DNA of 64,000 nt from Flavobacterium stagni (GTDB lineage Bacteria > Bacteroidota > Bacteroidia > Flavobacteriales > Flavobacteriaceae). A program made the translations under genes and the position numbers. Positions 16,133 to 24,900 of the stretch are shown in pieces. The notes below the pieces were generated by a model. It was not told the DNA's origin. It was given only the letters and a program-made list of their open reading frames with translations, and ran no database searches. Each line of letters starts with the position of its first letter. Positions within the stretch are counted from its first letter, which is position 1. Where the stretch lies: contig NZ_SBKN01000001.1 of NCBI RefSeq assembly GCF_004122105.1, positions 496,001 to 560,000 on the forward strand, in the 5' to 3' direction.

Positions 16133-17998
16133 TTATTTTTTAACGATCAAGAATTCAGAACGACGGTTTTGAGCGTGTTCAGCTTCTGTACATTTATCAC
16201 AGGCCACTTTTGGTTCGGTTTCTCCCATTCCTTTTCCAGAAATACGAGAAGCGTCAATTCCTTTAGAGATGATGTATTGAACGGTTGCTTGTGCACGACG
16301 CTCTGATAAATTCATATTGTATTTATCGCCACCTCTACGGTCTGTATGTGATTTTGCGAAAATAACCATGTTCGGGTTATTTTTCATTACTTGAACTAAC
16401 TTATCCAATTCGAAAGCACCTTGTTGAGTGATGTTGCTTTTGTCAAATTCAAAGAAAATTGGATTTAAGATTACTTCTGTTTCCGTAACAATCACCTCGA
16501 TTGGGTTCAATGGCGCTTTCACGTCAGCTTTTGGTCCTTTGCTTTTTGCTACAGGGAAAGCATTTCCTTCAAATCCGTCTTTTGCGGCTTGAATGGTATA
16601 CGCTTTATCACATTCTACACGGTAAGCCACTTCTCCTTTTTCATTAGAAGTTTCCGAACCGATTACGTTGTTTTTGCTATCCAAGATAGACACTTTAGCA
16701 TTAGGTAAGATATCGCCTGTTTTTGCATTGGTTACGATAACCAACACATCAACACCACAAATTGGGTTAACGGCTAAGATATCATCGTTACCGTTACGGT
16801 TACTGGATACAAAACCGAAGTTTTTGTCTTTGTTGAATGTAAAGGCAAAATCGTCTTTTTCAGAGTTTACAGGTTTACCCATGTTTGATGCATCTGTTCC
16901 TTTTGCTAAATCAATTTTGAAAACATCCAAACCTCCTAAACCTTGTTTCCCAGAAGAAGCAAAGTATAATGTTGAATTATCATCAGCGATAAATGGGAAG
17001 TTCTCATTACCTTCTGTATTTACTTTAGGTCCTAAGTTTACAGGTTCGCCGTATTCCTCTCCATTTACACTAACTTTCCAAATATCGGTACCTCCCATTG
17101 ATCCAGGGCGGTTAGAAGCGAAGTATAATGTTTTTCCATCACGACTTAACGAAGGATTTCCTGTTGAAAAGTCGATGCTGTTGAAAGGTAATAATTTGAA
17201 GTTGCCCCAAGTTTCACCTTCTTTGGTTGCTTTGTAAAGATAGATTTGACTTTTCTTAGCATTCGCTTCTTTATCCTTAACCGATTCTTTATTTTGGAAA
17301 CTTTCAGTTGAATAATAACAAGTATTTCCATCGGCAGAAATGGTTAAAGTTCCGTCATGGAATTTTGAATTCAATTCAGTAACCGCTGTCGGTTCAGCAA
17401 AAGTTCCGTTGTCAGCACGTACCGATTTGTAGATGTCTAAAAACGGTTCGTCTGTCCAGCCGTAGTTTTTACGAGCACCGTTACGAGCGCTACTGTAGTA
17501 AACTGTATTGTCATACATTACCGCACCAAAATCAGACTTATCTGAAGAAATGCTAACAGGCGCAACCGTATATTCTTCTCTACCTGACAATAATTTGGGT
17601 AAGTAGTTTGGATTTTCTTTAAATGCTTTTGCACGTTGATCATTAGGTGCTAAAGAAGCAAATTTTGCCATTTGTTTGTTGGCATCTTCATATTTCCCAT
17701 TAGCTTTCAACATTTGTGCATAACGGTAATACGTTTCAGCATCTTGTTGTGATTCGGTTGCTTTTGCATACCATTTTGCAGCGTCTCCAGAATTGAACAT
17801 GTTGTAGTTAGCGTCAGCTAATTGCTTGTAAACATAAGCATCACCTTTACCAGCGTCTACTAATTTTTGATATTCCTGAACAGCTTTTACATATTCAAAA
17901 CGCGCGAACAACTTATCGGCATTTTTGGTGTCTTTATTTTGGGCAATCATAGTTCCGCTGATTGCGACAAAACTTAAAGCGATATATAAATTTTTCAT
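16133..17998 (-). CDS. OmpA-family protein with TPR and PD40 repeats (adhesin-operon partner)
   Basis: A 621-aa envelope protein. Order of parts: signal peptide (ending MIAQ); TPR-like helices (about 22-125); a WD40/PD40-like beta-propeller (about 150-400) with repeated SRDGKTLYFASNRPGSMGGTDIW-type blades; a carboxypeptidase-regulatory/Cna-B-like beta domain (about 415-495, VLVIVTNAKTGDILPNAKV); and a C-terminal OmpA peptidoglycan-binding domain (about 505-620, FDKSNITQQGAFELDKL, SHTDRRGG, NRRSEFLIV). Such proteins commonly follow PorP/SprF genes and are thought to tie the type IX secretion/adhesin machinery to the cell wall. It is the last gene of the leftward adhesin operon, 22 bp after the porP/sprF stop. 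Confidence 0.9.
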   Translation of the reverse strand: MKNLYIALSFVAISGTMIAQNKDTKNADKLFARFEYVKAVQEYQKLVDAGKGDAYVYKQLADANYNMFNSGDAAKWYAKATESQQDAETYYRYAQMLKANGKYEDANKQMAKFASLAPNDQRAKAFKENPNYLPKLLSGREEYTVAPVSISSDKSDFGAVMYDNTVYYSSARNGARKNYGWTDEPFLDIYKSVRADNGTFAEPTAVTELNSKFHDGTLTISADGNTCYYSTESFQNKESVKDKEANAKKSQIYLYKATKEGETWGNFKLLPFNSIDFSTGNPSLSRDGKTLYFASNRPGSMGGTDIWKVSVNGEEYGEPVNLGPKVNTEGNENFPFIADDNSTLYFASSGKQGLGGLDVFKIDLAKGTDASNMGKPVNSEKDDFAFTFNKDKNFGFVSSNRNGNDDILAVNPICGVDVLVIVTNAKTGDILPNAKVSILDSKNNVIGSETSNEKGEVAYRVECDKAYTIQAAKDGFEGNAFPVAKSKGPKADVKAPLNPIEVIVTETEVILNPIFFEFDKSNITQQGAFELDKLVQVMKNNPNMVIFAKSHTDRRGGDKYNMNLSERRAQATVQYIISKGIDASRISGKGMGETEPKVACDKCTEAEHAQNRRSEFLIVKK

Positions 17999-18020
17999 TG
18001 TGAAATTTAGTTTAGTTAGA

Positions 18021-18944
18021 TTAGAAATAACGTGGTGAACGTGAAACTTTTTTCGGGAAGTTCAAGTCAAATAATAAAATCACCTCATGTGAAGATGGTG
18101 TAGTTACTTTCAAATCTGAAACGATATGATCGTAAGCATAACCAATTTTCAAGTTGGGAGTGATTGCATAATTTACCATCGCTCCAAATGAATCTTCTTT
18201 ACGATAAGTTGCCCCAACTTCAAATTTTTCATTGAACAAGAAGTTGGTAGAAAAATCAATCGATACAGGTGCATTGAAAGCCGTTTTAATCATTGCAAAC
18301 GGTTTAAATTTCACATTCTCGTTCAAATCAAACACATAACCTCCCGTTAAGAAATAGTGCAACGTTTCTGTACCAAATTGTCTTCCATTAAAATCTAAAT
18401 ATTTAGATTTTAACATATTTGGAATCGATAAAGCTACATAGTACTTATTCGTGTAATAAAATACACCTGTACCAATGTTTAAAAACGTTCTGCTTGTGTT
18501 TTGACTAAAAGCTGGGTCATTTGGATCTGGAACATAACCGTTTCCGATATCTGAATACAATCCTACTTTGTGGAAAGTAGCACCTGCTTTTAATCCAAAA
18601 GCAAGACGGTGCTCACCACCCATATTCAACGTATACGAGAAGTCTCCATAAATATTATTTTCCTCAACCGGACCGATTTTATCGGTAATAGCCGATAAAC
18701 CTAATCCAACATTTTTTCCTGCTGGACTATGAAGAAAAAAGGTTCCTGTGGTTGGTGCACCTTCAATATTTACCCATTGTTTTCTATACAGTAAACCACC
18801 GGTCATATTCTCTTTAGAACCGGCATAGGCAGGGTTAATTACACTCATGTTGTACATGTACTGCGTGTAGTGTGGGTCTTGCTGCGCACTTACATCCAGA
18901 AATGTAATGAGTGCAAAAGCGGTTAGGAAATATAATTTTTTCAT
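18021..18944 (-). CDS. PorP/SprF family type IX secretion membrane protein
   Basis: A 307-aa outer-membrane barrel protein. It has a signal peptide (MKKLYFLTAFALITFLDVSAQ) followed at once by the family hallmark QDPHYTQYMYNMSVINPAYAG, then many barrel strands. SprF of F. johnsoniae is needed for surface display of the adhesin SprB, and paralogues pair with neighbouring giant proteins that carry a type B sorting domain, as here. The start is set at the second ATG (18944), which begins a normal signal peptide; the ATG at 18962 would add six residues. It lies between the adhesin and OmpA genes. Confidence 0.93.
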   Translation of the reverse strand: MKKLYFLTAFALITFLDVSAQQDPHYTQYMYNMSVINPAYAGSKENMTGGLLYRKQWVNIEGAPTTGTFFLHSPAGKNVGLGLSAITDKIGPVEENNIYGDFSYTLNMGGEHRLAFGLKAGATFHKVGLYSDIGNGYVPDPNDPAFSQNTSRTFLNIGTGVFYYTNKYYVALSIPNMLKSKYLDFNGRQFGTETLHYFLTGGYVFDLNENVKFKPFAMIKTAFNAPVSIDFSTNFLFNEKFEVGATYRKEDSFGAMVNYAITPNLKIGYAYDHIVSDLKVTTPSSHEVILLFDLNFPKKVSRSPRYF

Positions 18945-18977
18945 TGCTTTGAAATTTATCATTTATTATTTAGTTTG

Positions 18978-21900
18978 TTATTTCACTTCTCTATTGATGT
19001 AAATCCAACCTGTTTTGGAAGCTTCTCCGCTATTGAATTCAATCACGTAAAAATAAGTACCATCTGGTAATTCGTCACTATTATCCGATTGACCTACCCA
19101 TTGGTTTGTATAGCTTGATTTGCTATAAACTTTTGTACCATAACGGTTATAGATACTTAAATTTTTCACTCCTAATTGTTCTAAATCGAAGAAATCATTA
19201 AGGCCATCACCATTTGGTGAAATACCGCGTTGGATTTCACAATAAATCGTTGTCAATACGATTGTACTGTATTGTGTACATCCATTGGCATCTGTTACTG
19301 TAACTCCAAAAGTTAACGGTAATGTTTCAGAAGCAGGAGTTGAATTCAAATATGAAGTTACATTAAATGTAGGTTCGTCATTACCCACAGCGACAGGAAT
19401 ACTACCGTTAATGATTTCCCAATCGTATTGAGCTGTTGCTGGGTCAAATGAATTATTTAATGGTTTTACTTCTAACATATAGTTGTTACCCACACATCCA
19501 TCTTCAATTTCAAAACTGAAGGCAGGATTAATAGTAACGGAACCACTAGCAGATGTACTTGTACAACCTGTTGTTGTATCAGTTATAATTACACTATACG
19601 TTCCTGCAACAGTTGTAGTGAATGTATCTACATTTCCTGGATTTGTTGCTCCTGTAGGTACAGTCCAAGCAAAAGTATATGTTCCTGCTGTTCCTGGTGT
19701 GGCAGTAACCGTAGCGGCAGCGCCAGTACACACAGTAACATTGGCAACAGAAACGGTTGGTAAAGGATTAACAGTAACTGTTCCAGAACCCGAAGCACTT
19801 GTACAACCTGTTGCGGTATTTGTAATCACAACAGAATAGTTACCTGCAGTTGTCGTTGTAAAGGTACTCACGTTACCTGGATTTGTAGCTCCTGTTGGAA
19901 CAGTCCATACGTAAGTGTAAGAACCTGTTACGTCTGGTGTTGCAACTACAGTCGCAGATTGACCTTGACATACAGTTGAACTATTTACTGTAACTATTGG
20001 ATTAGCATTTACAGTTACCGTTCCACTAGCTGAATTACTTACACATCCAGTAGTAGTACTTGTAATTACAACACTATAAGTACCTGCTATCGTTGTAGTA
20101 AATGAGGCAACATTTCCTGGATCAGCAGCACCTACTGGGTAGGTCCATACATAAGAATAAGTGTCTGAATCACCTGGAGTCGCTGTTACAGTAGCTGTTT
20201 GACCTTGACAAACCGTCGCATTATTTACAGAAACCGTTGGTTGTGGATTGATAACGACTGTTGTGGTCGAACTTCCACCATCTTGACAACTTGCTATATT
20301 TTGAGCAACTGTATAGGTAACAACATAAGAACCAGGTTGAGAACTTGCTACATCAATTACACCCGTAGATGGATTAATACTTAAGTTCGCCGAATCCGCT
20401 GTATACTGACCACCTGCTGTAAATCCAACAGTTGATGTATTTGGTGTTAATGTTGAAACAGCATTAGCACACACTGGACTAGTGTAAGAAATAGTAGTAA
20501 CAGCTGGTAATAAAGCTGGAGTGTCAATAACAACTGTTACTGGTAGAGATACACATCCTGTTGCTAAATCTCTAACGGTAATAGTATGAGAACCTGGTGT
20601 TAATCCAGAGAAAACTGGACTTGATTGGTAGGTTCCATTATCTACAGCATATTCATACTGTACTGGAACTGTTACTGGAGTGTAAGTACCAACATCTGAA
20701 TAATCTTCAGGATCTAAAGCAGTCCATTGAGAAGGAGTCCAAGTCGTTGTTGGAACAGGTGATGCATTTGTATTTCTACGATATACATAGCCCGCAGCAT
20801 TTGCTGGAGTAAAGCTTGTACCTGTTATATCACCCCAAACATCAATTTCAACATCAGTTGAGGTAGTCAAACGAATGTTATCGTTGTCATTAACCCCTCC
20901 ACATGAAGTAAATACAAGATTAGGAACAACTCCACCTTGATTCGCACTTGAACTTACTTTAATAACCACTGTAGTGTTATTTGCAAGTAATCCGCTCAAT
21001 TGATTGTCACAAGATGTAAATGTATTTCCATTGTTATAGAATTTCAATTTATAATTGCTCAAATCTTTTGTAGTACCTGTACCATTGAAAATTTCTACAT
21101 AAGTTAACGAACCTGTCTCAGCATCAGTTACCTCAGATATAAATAAATCTGAAGGAACAGTAGAAGTTACATTTAATGGTGAAGTAACTTGAGCGGTTCC
21201 TGTTGGCGTTGCACAAGTTGCTTGTTGTGTAACCGTAGCTGTAGGTGTTGGAACACTATTAATTACAACAGTAATTGAAACAGATTCCGCACATTGCCCT
21301 GCATCAGGAGTGAAATCAATATAAAAAGTTCCTGCTACTGAAGTGTCAATTGTACTTGGTGTCCATGTACCTGTGATACCATTGTTTGATGTAGTAAGTA
21401 ATACAGGAGCCGTAGCATTCAAACATAATGGTGCAATTGCATCAAAAGTTGGAGTTACTAATGTATTTATTACTACAACAGCAGTAGCAGTATTACTTGT
21501 ACAATTTGTCACTGTATCCGTAATTGTTACTGTATAATTACCCGAAACTGTGGCATCAAATGATGCAACATCTCCAGGATTTGTTGCTCCTGTAGGAACT
21601 GTCCACACATAGGAGTATGTACTAGTACCCGATGGAACTGCTGTTAACGTTGCTGGAGTAGTTTCACAAACTGTTACATCAGAAACTGAAACTGATGGAG
21701 GTGTAGGGTCTACCAATACAATTGGAGTTGTATTGGGCATATTACAACCATTCACATTCAAGTTAAAGTTAGTGTAAGTACCCGCTGTTAAACCAGTAAT
21801 TACAATTTGACCATTGTTGTCTGCAATATATGATGATGGTGGGCTTGGAATTGTATACGTATATCCAAAGTTATACGATGTATTAGGCGCCAAACCTGTG

Positions 21901-24900
21901 ATGGTAATTGTTCCATCATTACCATTACATGTAGTAGGATTAGTACTAGCATAAACTGGAGTAGATTGTAAGGTATATGTTGCAATAAAGTTTGCACCAC
22001 CATTATTGATTAATTGGGTGTCGTCACATTGTGTTGGTGAATCCACGTCTCCAGTTAATTCATAATACACTTCCAAATTATAGTCACCTGGAGTATAAGC
22101 TGTTAAATCAATCGGACTTTGAATATCACTCAAGACCCTTTGCCATTTTTGATCACGTGGGTTACAAGGTCCTCCTGACGGATAAGTATCCACAGTTCCA
22201 TTTGAATCACTGTCGATGGTACAATCATCAAAGAATGGTAAATCCAAAGAAGTAAATGCTCCAGGAGTACCAGCTACTGGATATATTCTATAATATAGAC
22301 GAGCGCTACATACATTTGCGGTTACCGATTTGAATGTTTTCACTTCTGCACCACGCAATTTTAATGTCCCTGAATTTTGAACATAAGTACCTAAATCACT
22401 GTTAGGGAAAACGTTTTGCGCAGGACCAATAATATCAGTTCCAGAACCTTGTGTGTTGAAGAAATCAGAAGTTTGACAATTTGTTAACCAAACTGCATTA
22501 GCATAACTTCCAAAATCACAACTTGGTAATACTGTAATGCTCATGGAAACTGTTGCACCACATTGACCTGCATCTGGAGTAAAAGTATACGTTCCAGAAG
22601 CTGTATTACTCACAACAGCAGGATTCCACGTACCTGTAATTCCATTACCAGAAGTAGTAGGAAGTAAAGGAGCAGGTGATCCAGGGCAAATTGGAGCTGG
22701 AGTAATAAATGTAGGTGTTGTTAATGGGTCAATCGTTACATTTAGTGTTGTTGGATTTGTACAGAAAGTTACATCTGGTGTAAAAGTATAGGTTGTAGTT
22801 CCCACTACATCTTGAATTGTAGCTGGTGACCAAGTTCCTGTTACGCCTTCATTAGATTGTGAAGGTAAATCAGGGAAAGTTGAACCTGTACAGAAACTAG
22901 GGAATGCATCAAATGTTGTACTGAAATAGTCAACCACCGTAATAGTTTGGGTGCTTGATGCAGATTGAGGACAGTTTGGATTATTGTCTGTTGATGTCGC
23001 TGTGATGTTGAAGGTACCAACACCAGGAGGAGTAAACACAACCGATGCTCCTGTAGTCGCACTAAGTGAACCTGACGGTGTTGCCCAAGTAAATTGTCCA
23101 TTACCACCAGAAGCATTTAATGTTGCTGTCTGACCCAAACAAATTGTTGGTGTAGTAGTATTGGTTGACGTTGTAATTTCAACAGGTGCTTGAATACCTG
23201 AATTTGAAGCAATTACATAATCACAAACGTCACCTGCAAAACCATCAATCATGATGTAATATGTCTGACCTACCGTCAAACCAGTTGCTGTGATATTTGT
23301 AGAACCTGGTAAAACATCACCCGGACTCCAACAAGTGTATTCCGTTACAGGTCCAGAGCCACAAGTGTCAGCTCCAAATACCATAATTTGAATACCATTT
23401 GCATCTTCACTGCTAGTTACCCAAACATCAAAAGATATTGTAGTATCGGCAGCCACAAATGACAAGAAAGAGTTGTTTTCTAAAGATCCACAAAATGCAG
23501 CTGAAAGTTGTGGCCAAGAATTTGAAGTATACGAAGCAGAAGTATTTCCACAATAACCATTCAAATTACAAATTGGAGTTGCCTCAGCACATGTATTTCC
23601 AGCAGGTGTATTGGTAATACAGCTTGGTGGTGGTTGTGGTGTTCCAATACAAACTTGGAAACTTGACGTTTGATTCGCCGTAGCAGTCCAAGAGTAGATT
23701 CGAATGTAATACGTTTGACCTGGGGTCAAGTTATTCGCAATACTGTTATTCGGATCACTACAATACAATTGTGTTAAGTTGCCACAAGTTCCCGAATATA
23801 AAACGTGGAATAAATCGGTTGTTCCACCAGTAATATTATTCAAGTTAATCGTATGTGTAGTACTGGTAGCTGTAAAGCTAAACCACACATCATCGTCATC
23901 AGTACCACCACAAGTATTGGGTTCTGATGAAGCAGTTGCACCAATTAGTGATCCACTTGAAAACACTGTACACGTTGTAGAAGTATTCACTGGAGTTACT
24001 GTAGCATTCAAACACTCATCATTTGCGATAATGGTATTAAACGCTTTAACATTAGACCATAAACTAATATCTGATGCTGAACAGATTGAACGAACATACA
24101 CAATATATTGTGTTGCTGGGTTTAATCCTGTTGCAATGTAGGGGTTAGTATTGACAATGATACCCGTTGATGCTGCTGTTGGAGCAGGTGAACCTGCAGG
24201 CAAAATCAACACCTCCCACTGTGTAGCTGTTCCAATTTCATTCCAAGCAATTTGAGCTGTAGTGGTTGTAATATTGGTAACGGTTACGTTAGAAGGTTTT
24301 GGACATGTTGGTGGTGGTGCACAAGTTACATCAGCCACCCATCCTGGATTTGTTACAGAACCATCACTTCTAAATCGGAATGTCAAACATCCGGAAGCAC
24401 TTGATGCCGTAAATGGACCTGGTAAATTTGCCCCAGTTAAGTTCCCCCAGTAGGAACCGGGCAATCCGCCTGGTACGTTATTCGCTGGGTTATTACTTGC
24501 AATTTGTTGCGCATTGATGGTATCACCATCAAATACATAAAGTCCGTCCCAGTTCGCTTCCGTATTAAACGTAGTAAAGGTTACTGTTACTTGTTCTCCA
24601 GGAATTGTAGGACATATAGTTACTGTATAATCGGTATTATTCGCATAGTTAGCATTTGCTCCAGCTGGGTCTGTAAATACAGCTCCACAAACCGGTGGTG
24701 CAATTTGAGTAGTAATTGGACTTGGACCAATCCAATAACTCAAATCTCCTGCTCCACATACTGCTTGAACATACAAATCATAACAAGTATCAGGAGTTAA
24801 ACCTGTAAAAGTATACGGATTTGTTGTTACTACTGTAAACCCTGTTGTTGCTGCAGTTGGTGCAGGCGATCCACAAGGCAACGCAATTACATTCCATGTA